From the NCBI RefSeq assembly GCF_014649775.1, contig NZ_BMTR01000016.1, positions 62,001-126,000 on the forward strand: a stretch of DNA of 64,000 bases, written 5' to 3'. Position 1 is the stretch's first letter. Every line of letters begins with the position of its first letter. Origin of the DNA: Streptomyces longisporoflavus (GTDB lineage Bacteria > Actinomycetota > Actinomycetes > Streptomycetales > Streptomycetaceae). A program made the position numbers and the translations under genes. The notes beneath the pieces were generated by a model. That model was not told the DNA's origin and did no database searches. It saw nothing but the letters and a program-made list of their open reading frames with translations. Shown one piece after another: positions 25,386-33,722 of the stretch.

Positions 25386-26490
25386 CTCGCGCGACCAACC
25401 TCTCGTTCTCGGCATCGAGACCTCCTGCGACGAGACCGGCGTCGGCATCGTCCACGGCACCACCCTGCTGGCCGACGCCATCGCCTCCAGCGTCGACGAG
25501 CACGCCCGCTTCGGCGGCGTCGTCCCCGAGGTCGCCTCGCGCGCGCACCTGGAGGCGATGGTGCCGACCATCGACCGCGCCCTGAAGGAAGCGGGCGTCA
25601 CGGCGAAGGACCTGGACGGCATCGCGGTGACCGCGGGCCCCGGCCTCGCGGGCGCGCTGCTGGTGGGCGTCTCGGCGGCCAAGGCGTTCGCGTACGCCTT
25701 CGGCAAGCCCCTCTACGGCGTGAACCACCTGGCCTCGCACATCTGCGTCGACCAGCTGGAGCACGGCACGCTGCCCGAGCCCACGATGGCGCTGCTCGTC
25801 TCCGGCGGGCACTCCTCGCTGCTGCTCTCCGCCGACATCACCTCGGACGTACGGCCCCTGGGCGCGACCATCGACGACGCGGCGGGCGAGGCCTTCGACA
25901 AGATCGCGCGGGTGCTCGACCTCGGCTTCCCCGGCGGTCCCGTCATCGACCGGTACGCCAAGGAGGGCGACCCGGAGGCGATCGCGTTCCCGCGCGGGCT
26001 CACCGGGCCGCGCGACCCCGCGTACGACTTCTCCTTCTCCGGTCTGAAGACGTCCGTCGCGCGCTGGATCGAGGCGAAGCGGGCCGCGGGCGAGGACGTT
26101 CCCGTACGGGACGTGGCGGCGTCCTTCCAGGAGGCGGTCGTCGACGTGCTGACCCGCAAGGCCGTACGGGCCTGCAAGGACGAGGGCGTGGACCACCTGA
26201 TGATCGGCGGTGGCGTGGCCGCCAACACGCGGCTGCGCGCCATGGCCCAGGAGCGGTGCGACGCGGCCGGGATCCGGCTGCGGGTGCCGCGGCCGAAGCT
26301 GTGCACGGACAACGGCGCGATGGTGGCGGCGCTGGGCGCGGAGATGGTGGCGCGCAACCGCTCTGCGTCGGACTGGGACCTGTCGGCGGACTCCTCGCTG
26401 CCGGTGACGGAGCCGCATGTGCCGGGCCACTCGCACTCCCACGACCACGATCACGTCCACGAGGTCAGCAAGGAGAACCTGTACTCGTGA
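25378..26490 (+). CDS. tsaD: tRNA N6-adenosine threonylcarbamoyltransferase TsaD
   Basis: 370 residues. It transfers threonylcarbamoyl to A37 of tRNA. VLGIETSCDETGVGIV starts the ASKHA fold; NHLASHICVD holds the metal His pair; LLVSGGHSSLL and GGGVAANTRLR are nucleotide-binding blocks. The last 25 residues are a His-rich tail (HSHSHDHDHVHE) not needed by the family, possibly a metal buffer. The ATG lies inside the end of rimI, and the stop overlaps the next gene by 4 bp. Confidence 0.96.
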   Translation: MADSRDQPLVLGIETSCDETGVGIVHGTTLLADAIASSVDEHARFGGVVPEVASRAHLEAMVPTIDRALKEAGVTAKDLDGIAVTAGPGLAGALLVGVSAAKAFAYAFGKPLYGVNHLASHICVDQLEHGTLPEPTMALLVSGGHSSLLLSADITSDVRPLGATIDDAAGEAFDKIARVLDLGFPGGPVIDRYAKEGDPEAIAFPRGLTGPRDPAYDFSFSGLKTSVARWIEAKRAAGEDVPVRDVAASFQEAVVDVLTRKAVRACKDEGVDHLMIGGGVAANTRLRAMAQERCDAAGIRLRVPRPKLCTDNGAMVAALGAEMVARNRSASDWDLSADSSLPVTEPHVPGHSHSHDHDHVHEVSKENLYS

Positions 26491-26744
26491 CCGTCGCGCT
26501 GATGTGGGAGGCCCGCGCCGTCGAAGGAAGGGGCGCGGAACTGCTCGCCTGGGCGCGCGCGCAGGTACTGGACGGCGACCCTGTCCGGCGGGAGAGCTTC
26601 AGGGCCCCGCAGGACCGGGTGCTCGTCCTGACCTGGTGGGACGCGCCCTACGACGCCGACCTCCCCGAACTCCCCGAGCCGGGGCCCGAGTTGGTGACAC
26701 GGGCGGTGCACCGGTGGCGGTTCGAGTCGGTCGGTACGGACTGA
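26487..26744 (+). CDS. Small conserved-type protein after tsaD (85 residues)
   Basis: GTG at 26487 overlaps the tsaD stop (GTGA), with AAGGAG upstream. The product VTVALMWEARAVEGRGAELL to VHRWRFESVGTD is compact, with a beta-strand/helix pattern suggestive of a small ferredoxin-like or ABM-type fold (WEARAVEG then a helix then VLVLTWWD). I do not recognise a specific function. Translational coupling to tsaD supports its being a real gene. Confidence 0.75.
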   Translation: MTVALMWEARAVEGRGAELLAWARAQVLDGDPVRRESFRAPQDRVLVLTWWDAPYDADLPELPEPGPELVTRAVHRWRFESVGTD

Positions 26745-26780
26745 CGCGAGGGCGAGGGCGAGGACGGGAGCGGGGGCGCG

Positions 26781-27611
26781 TCAGCCGCGTTCCCCGGCCC
26801 CCAGGAGCCCGTCGATGACCGCTCCCAGCTGCACGGACATGTCGTAGGCCGCCGTCAGTTCCAGCCAGCGCCCGGCGAGCGCGGTCATGTGGGGGAGCTC
26901 CCCGGCGTCCGCGTCCGTGAGCATGTCGGGGAAGTGGCGCACCCGGTCCGGCTCCTCGGCGCGGCGGGCCATCGACTGGCGGAAGACCAGGTCGCCGTAG
27001 ACGCAGTGCCAGATGGTGCGGTACGCCGCGACCGCCCGGGCCGGGGTGAGGCCGCGGGCCAGGCAGCAGTCGATGATCTCCTCGACCATCCACAGAGCGC
27101 CCTTGTCGGTGAGGTCGCCGAGGCTCAGCACCTCGACCACCCAGGGCATCCGCGCCAGCGTGCCGTGCATGTGCACGGCCACCGCCAGCATCCGGTCGCG
27201 CGGGTCGTCGGGGAGCTCGGGGCGCGGCACGGAGTCGGCGGTCCCGGCCAGGGTGAGCATCAGGAGCTCGTCCTTGTCGCGTACGTGGTGGTAGAGCGCC
27301 ATCGGGGTCGCGCCGACCTCCTTGGCGACCCGGCGCATGCTCAGGGCGGCCACGCCCTCCTCCTGGAGGATGCGGCGCGCGACGGAGACGAGCGTGTCGA
27401 GGTCGATGCGGCTGGGGCGGCCGCGTTTCTTCTTCTCCGCGGGCGGGTTTGCCGTGGGCGGGTGCGCCGCAGGCCGGTTCCCCGCGGGCGGGTTTGCCGC
27501 AGGCCGGCCGCCCGCGGGTGGGTTGCCCGCTGTCGGGTTCGCCGCTGCCGGCTTCGCTGCCGTCGGCTTCGTTGCTCTCGGCGCTGGTTTCTCTGCTTCC
27601 ACGTGGCTCAT
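26781..27611 (-). CDS. TetR-family transcriptional regulator with Pro/Ala repeat extension
   Basis: 276 residues from the ATG at 27611 (MSHVEAEKPA). Residues about 10-60 are a low-complexity region made of Asn-Pro-Pro-Ala-like repeats. Then KKKRGRPSRIDLDTLVSVAR begins the TetR helix-turn-helix (ALSMRRVAKEVGATPMALYHHVRDK), followed by the TetR_C ligand domain. KRGRPSR also looks like an AT-hook. A GTG at 27641 is an alternative start. It is divergent from an MFS exporter with a perfect palindrome between them, so it probably represses that exporter and itself. Confidence 0.9.
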   Translation of the reverse strand: MSHVEAEKPAPRATKPTAAKPAAANPTAGNPPAGGRPAANPPAGNRPAAHPPTANPPAEKKKRGRPSRIDLDTLVSVARRILQEEGVAALSMRRVAKEVGATPMALYHHVRDKDELLMLTLAGTADSVPRPELPDDPRDRMLAVAVHMHGTLARMPWVVEVLSLGDLTDKGALWMVEEIIDCCLARGLTPARAVAAYRTIWHCVYGDLVFRQSMARRAEEPDRVRHFPDMLTDADAGELPHMTALAGRWLELTAAYDMSVQLGAVIDGLLGAGERG

Positions 27612-27654
27612 TGTCGCGCCTGCGGCGGCAGGCGGACGCACACCGGTGCATTTT

Positions 27655-27668
27655 CTATACGCGTATAG
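27655..27668. promoter_or_regulatory. TetR operator between regulator and MFS transporter
   Basis: CTATACGCGTATAG is a perfect 14-bp palindrome. Its right half includes TATAG, which together with the next T makes a TATAGT -10 box for the transporter; the left half does the same on the other strand. Binding would block both promoters. Confidence 0.75.
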
Positions 27669-27682
27669 TAATGTCCTCGGGC

Positions 27683-29290
27683 ATGGTGAATCCCGTTGAC
27701 TCGAAGTCCTCCGAGACCTTGAAGAACCCGGGGACCCGTCGGCTGCTGCCGGTGCTGCTCACCGTGCAGTTCCTGGTCTCCCTCGACATGTCCGTCGTGA
27801 ACATCGCGCTGCCCGACATCGGCGACGATCTCGGCTTCGGGGCCGATTCGCTGCTCTGGGTCGTCAATGCCTACGCGCTCGCCTTCGGCGGCCTCCTGAT
27901 GCTGGGCGGGCGCCTCGCCGACGTGGTGGGGCGGCGGCGCACCCTGATCGCCGGGTTCGCGGTCTTCGGCATCGCGAGCCTCGCGGGCGGGCTCGCGCAG
28001 ACGCCGGGGCAGCTCGTCGCGGCGCGGGCCGTGCAGGGCGCGGGAGCGGCGGCGCTCGCCCCCGTCGCCCTCGCGCTGATCACCGTCAACTACGCCGCCG
28101 GGCCCGCGCGTTCACGGGCGCTCGGGCTCTGGGGTGCGGCGGGCGCGCTCGGCGGTGCGGTCGGTGTGATGGCGGGCGGGCTGCTCACGGACTTGGCCGG
28201 CTGGCGCTCCGTGATGCTGATCAACGTCCCGGTGGTGCTCGCGGTGCTGCTCCTCTCGCGGCGCGGGGTGCCCGCCGACCGGCGCACGGGGCCCGCGCCG
28301 CGGCTCGACGCCGCGGGGGCGCTCCTCGTCACGGCCGGCATGGCGACACTGGTCCTCGGGCTCGTCCGCACGGAGGCGTACGGGTGGGGATCCGGCACGA
28401 CCCGGGGCACTCTCGGCGCCGCGGCCGTGCTGCTCACCGCGTTCGCCGTCGTCGAGTCCCGCACGCGTCAGCCGCTGCTCAGGCCCGGCCTGCTCGCCAA
28501 CCGGCCGGTGCTCTCCGCGAACGCGTTCGCGCTGCTGATGTCGTCGGGGCAGTTCGCCGCCTTCTACTTCACCTCGCTCTACCTCCAGGAGGTCCTGTCG
28601 TACGGATCGACGCGGGCGGGGGCGGCTTTCCTGCCGTTCTGCGCGGGCGTCGTCGCCGGTTCGGTGATCTCGACGCGCCATGCCGGGCGCTTCGGGGAGC
28701 GGACGACCCTGGTGGCCGGGGGCCTGCTCGGGGCCGCGGGGTTCGTGTGGTTCGCGCTCACGGTCGGGCCCGACGGCACTTTCCTCGGGTCCGTCCTCGG
28801 GCCCTCGCTGGTGGCGAGCATCGGCATCGGCATGTGCTTCGTGCCGCTGGGCACGGCGGCGACTTCCGGTGTCGCCGCCGGGGAGACCGGTATGGCCTCG
28901 GGGCTGCTCAACAGCTCGCGCCAGCTGGGGGGTTCGCTGGGGCTCGCGGTCCTGGTGGCGGTGGCGTCGGGGGCCACGGGGAGCGCGGGGCGCACGGGGA
29001 GCGGCCGGGGGCCGGGTGCGCTCGCGGACGGGTACGCGACCGCGTTCGGGGTGGCCGCGGCGCTGCTCGTGGCGGCAGCGGTGGCGACGGCGGTGCTGCA
29101 TCCGTCGCGTACACCTTCGCGACCTGCGGAAACGTCGGCTGAGGCGTCTTTGGAGGTGTCCACTGAGGCGCGTCCACCCGAGGTGCCTCCGGAGCCGCCC
29201 GCCGAATCCGCCCCGCCCGCTCCGGAAAAAAGTCCGGAGAATCTCGCGGACGGTGTCGATCCGCGCCCCTACCGTTCGACGCAGGGGTGA
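27683..29290 (+). CDS. MFS transporter, DHA2 (14-helix) drug exporter family
   Basis: 535 residues with about 14 hydrophobic helices. Family motifs are SLDMSVVNIALPDIG (motif D1) in helix 1, LLMLGGRLADVVGRRRTL (motif A) and ARAVQGAGAAALAPVALALI (motif B/C region). A Pro/Glu/Ser-rich cytoplasmic tail of about 50 residues ends the protein. The ATG at 27683 is 14 nt after the TATAGT box; an ATG at 27671 is closer but would lie upstream of the expected transcript start. It is probably regulated by the divergent TetR protein. Substrate unknown. Confidence 0.92.
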   Translation: MVNPVDSKSSETLKNPGTRRLLPVLLTVQFLVSLDMSVVNIALPDIGDDLGFGADSLLWVVNAYALAFGGLLMLGGRLADVVGRRRTLIAGFAVFGIASLAGGLAQTPGQLVAARAVQGAGAAALAPVALALITVNYAAGPARSRALGLWGAAGALGGAVGVMAGGLLTDLAGWRSVMLINVPVVLAVLLLSRRGVPADRRTGPAPRLDAAGALLVTAGMATLVLGLVRTEAYGWGSGTTRGTLGAAAVLLTAFAVVESRTRQPLLRPGLLANRPVLSANAFALLMSSGQFAAFYFTSLYLQEVLSYGSTRAGAAFLPFCAGVVAGSVISTRHAGRFGERTTLVAGGLLGAAGFVWFALTVGPDGTFLGSVLGPSLVASIGIGMCFVPLGTAATSGVAAGETGMASGLLNSSRQLGGSLGLAVLVAVASGATGSAGRTGSGRGPGALADGYATAFGVAAALLVAAAVATAVLHPSRTPSRPAETSAEASLEVSTEARPPEVPPEPPAESAPPAPEKSPENLADGVDPRPYRSTQG

Positions 29291-29358
29291 GAGGCGGGGA
29301 GAAGCCCCGCCCGTCGCCCGCCCCGCAGGGCACGCGACAGCCGAACGGAGACAAGACC

Positions 29359-29715
29359 ATGCCGCGCTTTCTGACGTTGATCCGCGTCGACGAGAAGAAC
29401 TCCCCCGAGGGCGGCCCCAGCCCCGAGATGGGCCGGCGCATGGGTGAGCTGCTCGAGGAGATCACCAAGGCGGGCGTGATGCTCGACACCGCCGGCCTCA
29501 CCCCGAGTGCGCAGACCACCCAAGTGCACTTCAAGGGCGGCGAGCTGTCCGTCACGGACGGGCCGTTCACCGAGGCCAAGGAGGTCGTCGGGGGCTACTG
29601 CATCACGCAGTGCAAGGACAGGGCCGAGGCGGTCGAGTGGACGAGCCGGTTCCTGAAGACCCACGACGAGCACTGGACCGTGACGGCCGAGGTCCGGGAG
29701 ATCGCCGAGGGCTGA
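29359..29715 (+). CDS. DGPF-domain (YCII-related) protein
   Basis: 118 residues. It has the DGPFTEAKEVVGGYCI signature of the YCII-related DGPF proteins (about residues 71-86). The fold is a small ferredoxin-like barrel. The ATG at 29359 (MPRFLTLIRVDEKN) has GGAG about 10 nt upstream; an in-frame start at 29287 overlaps the previous gene and is unlikely. DGPF genes are typically paired with ECF42 sigma factors, and one follows 49 nt downstream. Biochemical activity is not established. Confidence 0.92.
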   Translation: MPRFLTLIRVDEKNSPEGGPSPEMGRRMGELLEEITKAGVMLDTAGLTPSAQTTQVHFKGGELSVTDGPFTEAKEVVGGYCITQCKDRAEAVEWTSRFLKTHDEHWTVTAEVREIAEG

Positions 29716-29764
29716 GCGGCCGGCGCAGGCCCTTTGCGGTGACACCGCGGGGGTGCTCTGATGG

Positions 29765-31108
29765 GTGGCCGTGACGGCCCACCCCGCAGAGCCCCCTCGC
29801 CCCGACCGCTCCGGCGGAATTCCCCCGGCCCCCACCCCTGCCCCTGCCCCCGCCCACGCCGTCGAGACGGTCTTCCGGATCGAGTCGCCGCGCCTCATCG
29901 CCGGTGTCGCCCGGATCGTGCGCGACGTGGGCATCGCGGAGGAGCTCGCGCAGGACGCGCTGGTCGCCGCGCTCGAACAGTGGCCGCGGACCGGGGTTCC
30001 CGACAACCCCGGCGCCTGGCTGATGACCACGGCCAAACGCCGTGCCATCGACCTCGTACGCCGCAGGGAGCGCTACGCGCGCAAGCTGGAGGAGATGGGC
30101 CGCGACCTGGAGGCCGCCCCGCCCCACGTAGACGAACCCGCCGAACCCGCCGACCCCGACGACATCGACGACGACCTCCTGCGTCTCGTCTTCACCGCCT
30201 GTCACCCGGTTCTCTCCGCCGAGGCCCGCATCGCGCTCACGCTGCGGCTGCTCGGCGGTCTCACGACGACGGAGATCGCCCGCGCGATGCTGGCCCCCGA
30301 ATCGACGGTGGCCCAGCGCATCGTGCGCGCCAAACGCACCCTCGCCGCCAAGGGGGTGCCCTTCGAAGTGCCGTACGGGGCCGAGCGCGAGGCCCGGCTC
30401 GGGTCGGTGCTCGAAGTCATCTACCTCATCTTCAACGAGGGGTACGCGGCCACGGCGGGCGATGACTGGCTGCGCCCTTCGCTGTGCGAGGACGCGCTCC
30501 GCCTCGCGCGCGTTCTTGCCGGGCTGATGCCGAAGGAGCCCGAAGTGCACGGTCTGGCCGCGCTGTTGGAGCTCCAGACGTCCCGCGCGGCGGCGCGTAC
30601 GGGTCCGGCGGGCGAGCCGGTTCTCCTGGCCGACCAGGACCGCCGCCACTGGAACCGGCTGCTGATCGGACGCGGCTTCGCCGCCCTCGCCCGCGCGCAC
30701 TCGGCGGCCAGGGGTGCGGCGGGGCCGTACGCGCTCCAGGCCGCGATCGCCGCCTGTCACGCGAACGCCACTTCGTACGAGGACACGGACTGGCCCCGGA
30801 TCGTCGCCCTCTACGAACTCCTGGCCGCCCGGGCTCCCTCACCGGTGATCGAACTGAACCGCGCGGTGGCGGTGTCGATGGCCTCGGGCCCGGCGCAGGC
30901 ACTGCACCTCGTGGACGCGCTCGTGGAGGAACCGTCCCTGAAGGGCTATCACCTGCTGCCGAGCGTGCGAGGGGACCTGCTGCTGCGGCTCGGGCGCGTG
31001 GCGGAGGCGCGGGAGGAGTTCGAGCGGGCGGCGGAGCTTACGCGAAATGAGCGGGAGAGGGAGTTGCTACTGGGACGAGCGGCCGGAATCAGCCCGCCCG
31101 GCGTTTGA
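29765..31108 (+). CDS. ECF-type RNA polymerase sigma factor, ECF42 group with C-terminal TPR-like extension
   Basis: 447 residues. Sigma region 2 (residues about 35-100, RIESPRLIAGVARIVRDVGIAEE) and region 4 (about 140-190, ALTLRLLGGLTTTEIARAM) are followed by a 230-residue extension of helical repeats (EVIYLIFNEGYAATAG, LLLRLGRVAEAREEFERAAELT). This architecture and the DGPF partner are the marks of ECF42, which lacks a classical anti-sigma factor; the extension is reported to be needed for activity. The last residues (GRAAGISPPGV) and the stop lie in a dispersed repeat. Confidence 0.92.
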   Translation: MAVTAHPAEPPRPDRSGGIPPAPTPAPAPAHAVETVFRIESPRLIAGVARIVRDVGIAEELAQDALVAALEQWPRTGVPDNPGAWLMTTAKRRAIDLVRRRERYARKLEEMGRDLEAAPPHVDEPAEPADPDDIDDDLLRLVFTACHPVLSAEARIALTLRLLGGLTTTEIARAMLAPESTVAQRIVRAKRTLAAKGVPFEVPYGAEREARLGSVLEVIYLIFNEGYAATAGDDWLRPSLCEDALRLARVLAGLMPKEPEVHGLAALLELQTSRAAARTGPAGEPVLLADQDRRHWNRLLIGRGFAALARAHSAARGAAGPYALQAAIAACHANATSYEDTDWPRIVALYELLAARAPSPVIELNRAVAVSMASGPAQALHLVDALVEEPSLKGYHLLPSVRGDLLLRLGRVAEAREEFERAAELTRNERERELLLGRAAGISPPGV

Positions 31109-31110
31109 GG
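31071..31110 (+). repeat. Dispersed Streptomyces repeat at the end of the sigma gene
   Basis: TGGGACGAGCGGCCGGAA at 31071-31088 recurs exactly at 55070-55087, and is followed here by GCCCGGCGTTTGAGG, a block I remember as common between Streptomyces genes. The element supplies the last codons and the TGA of the ECF42 gene. Confidence 0.6.
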
Positions 31111-31121
31111 GCGAACTCGGG

Positions 31122-31384
31122 GGAGCCGGTGGCGCGGGCGAGCGTGATCCCGTTCGGCGGAGCTGGTGAGGCGGGCGACCACGACTCCGCTCGGCGGGGC
31201 TGGTGGCGCGGCCGATCATGATCCCGTTCGGCGGAGGCGGTGAGGCGGGCGATCACGGTCCCGTTCGGGTGAGGCGGTCGGTGGCGCGGGCGAGCGCGAT
31301 CCCGTTCGGCGGAGCCGGTGATGCGGGCGACTACGAGCCCGTTCGGCGGAGCCGGTGGCGCGGGTGGCCGCGGCCCCGCTCTCA
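31122..31384. repeat. Seven-unit 37-bp tandem repeat with 74-bp higher-order period
   Basis: Units begin at 31122, 31159, 31196, 31233, 31270 (41 bp), 31311 and 31348. Each has a GGAGCCGGTG-like head and most end in CCCGTTCGGC. Odd units read GGTGGCGCGG and even units GGTGAGGCGG or GGTGATGCGG, so the repeat has an A-B alternation. The array fills the gap between the convergent sigma and methyltransferase genes and ends on the methyltransferase stop codon. 37 is not a multiple of 3, so it is not coding. Confidence 0.85.
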
Positions 31385-32614
31385 GGCCCCCACCGGCTGC
31401 CCGATCAGCATCGTCGGGGCCCCCGCTACCCGGGTGAGGAACACCGTCGCGGAGTTGGGTCCCTGCGGCTTCACCTTCCGTCGGAGTTCCTCCGGCTCCA
31501 CCGCGGAACCCCGCTTCTTCACCGTCAGGATGCCGACCTCCCGCTCCCGCAGCACCGCCTTCAACTTCTTCACGCCGAACGGCAGTTGATCGGTGATCTC
31601 GTACGCCGTGGCGTACGGCGTCGCGTGCAGCGCGTCGGAGGTGACGTACGCGATGGTCTCGTCGATGAGCCCGCCCTCCACCCGCACGGCCACCTCCGCC
31701 ACCAGATGCGCGCGGATGACGGCGCCGTCCGGCTCGTACAGATAGCGGCCCACCGCCCGCACCGGCGGGTCCGGCAGCATCGCGGCGAGCGGGGACGACA
31801 GGGAGGCGCCCGAGGGCAGCAGCGTCGCGCGGTGCGAGGACGGGGCGTCCGTGCCGAACCACAGCACGGCTTCCTTCACGTCACCGCCGTCCGAGATCCA
31901 CTCCGCGGCAGCCTCGGCGGGCACCGCGTCGTGCGGAATGCCGGGAGCGATCTTCAGCGCCGCGTGCGGCGCCTTGCCGGCGGCCCGGACCGCCCAGGAG
32001 AGGGGCGGGGAGTAGGCCTCGGGGTCGAAGATGCGGCCCCGGCCGCCACGCCGCGCCGGGTCCACGAACACCGCGTCGTACGCCGATGTGTCGACCTCGG
32101 TGACATCGGCCTCGCGCACCTCGATGAGGTCGGCGAGGCCAAGCGCCTCCGCGTTCGCGTGCGCCACCGCGCAGGTCAGCGGGTCACGGTCGACGGCGAG
32201 GACGGCGATCCCGGCCCGGGCCAGGGCGATCGCGTCGCCGCCGATGCCGCAGCAGAGGTCGGCCACGCTGCGTACGCCGAGGGACTTGAACCTCTCGGCG
32301 CGGTGCACGGCGACGCTGGTGCGCGTCGCCTGCTCGACCCCGTTCGGGGTGAAGAACATCCGCCCCGCGTCCTCGGCGCCGAACTTCGCCACCGCGCGGC
32401 GCCGCAGCCGAGCCTGCGCCAGCACCGCCGTGACCAGCTCCGCCGGGTGCTCGCGGCGCAGGCGTGTCGCGACGGCCAGCTCCCGGGCCGGATCGGCCTC
32501 CCGCACCTCGTCGAGATCGAGCAGGGACCGGCCTTCGGCGGTGAGCAGCGCGGCGAAGGAGGTCAGGGCGGTCGGGGCAGTCGGATCACGGTCGAGGTCG
32601 TTCACCCGGCCCAT
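31382..32614 (-). CDS. Class I SAM-dependent methyltransferase (THUMP-like domain protein)
   Basis: 410 residues from the ATG at 32614 (MGRVNDLDRDPTAPTALTSF). The SAM-binding motif I is SVADLCCGIGGDAIALA near residue 117-133, motif II has LAVDRDPLTC, and DAVFVDPARRGG carries a DPAR catalytic-like motif. The C-terminal third (RYLYEPDGAVIRAHLV to TRVAGAPTMLIG) resembles the THUMP-like domain of predicted RNA methyltransferases. Substrate is unknown; an rRNA or tRNA target is plausible. It converges on the ECF42 gene through the tandem repeat. Confidence 0.85.
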   Translation of the reverse strand: MGRVNDLDRDPTAPTALTSFAALLTAEGRSLLDLDEVREADPARELAVATRLRREHPAELVTAVLAQARLRRRAVAKFGAEDAGRMFFTPNGVEQATRTSVAVHRAERFKSLGVRSVADLCCGIGGDAIALARAGIAVLAVDRDPLTCAVAHANAEALGLADLIEVREADVTEVDTSAYDAVFVDPARRGGRGRIFDPEAYSPPLSWAVRAAGKAPHAALKIAPGIPHDAVPAEAAAEWISDGGDVKEAVLWFGTDAPSSHRATLLPSGASLSSPLAAMLPDPPVRAVGRYLYEPDGAVIRAHLVAEVAVRVEGGLIDETIAYVTSDALHATPYATAYEITDQLPFGVKKLKAVLREREVGILTVKKRGSAVEPEELRRKVKPQGPNSATVFLTRVAGAPTMLIGQPVGA

Positions 32615-32696
32615 TGTGGGCCAGTCGGTGGATGGTGCGCGCCCGGCGGCGGTGTCGGCCCCCTGGCAGGGCCGTGAGCTGCAAGGATCCGGCGCC

Positions 32697-33722
32697 ATGC
32701 AACTAGTACGACAAAAAGATGAATTCGGGTCAAAGCGGGAGGGCCGGGAGGGGGGTCCGGCACGGCGCCGGCGCGGGGGGACAGGCCAGGGAACGGGCGG
32801 GGGAGCGGGCCGGGGAACGGCCCGGGGAACAGGCAGGGGGATGAGCCGGGCGCGGGCCGGAGCGGCCGTGCTCACCGTCGCCGCGATCGCCTCCGGATGC
32901 GCCTCGGGAGCAGACGGCGGCGCACACCCGGCGCCCGGCCAGCAGCGCCTGGACGCGCCGCCCGCCCGCGCCCTCGACACCTACGCCCAGAAGCTCCGCG
33001 TCGCACAGGTCGCGCGCGCCGCCGCCGCGAAGCGCTGGGGCCTGGCCAAGACCCCGCTGACCGCGCCGCGGCCCCCCGCCCAGAAGCCGAAGATCACCAC
33101 GCGCAAGGGGTTCGAGGTCAAGGGCCAGGCGCATCTGCCGCCCGTCTTCACGACCATCCCGACGAAGAAGAAGATCGTCTTCCTGACCGTCGACGACGGC
33201 GCCGAGAAGGACCCGGCGCTGCTCAAGATGATGAGCGAACTGCAGATCCCGTACACCGCGTTCCTCAGCGACTACCTGGTCAAGGAGGACTACGGCTACT
33301 TCAAGAAGATGCAGTCGCGTGGTGTCGTCCTGAACAACCACACCCTCAACCACCGCTACATGCCGGGGCTCTCGTACGCGGGCCAGCGGCGCGAGATCTG
33401 CGGCATGCAGGACATCATCCAAAAGCGCTACGGCAAGCGGCCTGAGCTCTTCCGCCCGCCGTACGGCAACTACAACGCGGACACGCTGCGCGCGGCCAAG
33501 TCCTGCGGGATCAAGGCCGTGCCGCTGTGGGCCTCCGAGGCCTTCGCCGACCACATGGAGTGGCGCGAATGGGACCGGGACCTGCATCCCGGCGACATCA
33601 TCCTCACGCACTTCCGGGGGCGCGAGGACTGGAAGGGCACGATGCCCGACATGGTCCGCAAGGTCATGAAGACGGTCACCGACAAGGGGTACGCGGTGGC
33701 CAGGCTGGAGGACTACCTGTGA
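32697..33722 (+). CDS. Polysaccharide deacetylase (NodB domain) lipoprotein
   Basis: 341 residues from the ATG at 32697. A Lys/Arg/Gly-rich stretch of 48 residues (including GTGRG-type repeats) precedes a signal segment with lipobox IASGC. The NodB domain (about 160-341) has FLTVDDGAEKD (metal Asp pair), NNHTLNHRYM (metal His pair), RPPYGNYN and the C-terminal HPGDIILTHF. It probably removes acetyl groups from a cell-wall glycan. The long N-terminus is odd: an ATG at 32841 (MSRARAGAAVLTVAA) would give a normal lipoprotein signal peptide and may be the true start. Confidence 0.88.
   Translation: MQLVRQKDEFGSKREGREGGPARRRRGGTGQGTGGGAGRGTARGTGRGMSRARAGAAVLTVAAIASGCASGADGGAHPAPGQQRLDAPPARALDTYAQKLRVAQVARAAAAKRWGLAKTPLTAPRPPAQKPKITTRKGFEVKGQAHLPPVFTTIPTKKKIVFLTVDDGAEKDPALLKMMSELQIPYTAFLSDYLVKEDYGYFKKMQSRGVVLNNHTLNHRYMPGLSYAGQRREICGMQDIIQKRYGKRPELFRPPYGNYNADTLRAAKSCGIKAVPLWASEAFADHMEWREWDRDLHPGDIILTHFRGREDWKGTMPDMVRKVMKTVTDKGYAVARLEDYL

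Noticed and set aside
29359..31108. DGPF protein plus sigma factor as a new system
   Set aside because: This pairing with a long C-terminal extension is the known ECF42 arrangement.
31122..31384. CRISPR array
   Set aside because: Units are contiguous with no spacers and diverge from one another; no cas genes are in the window.
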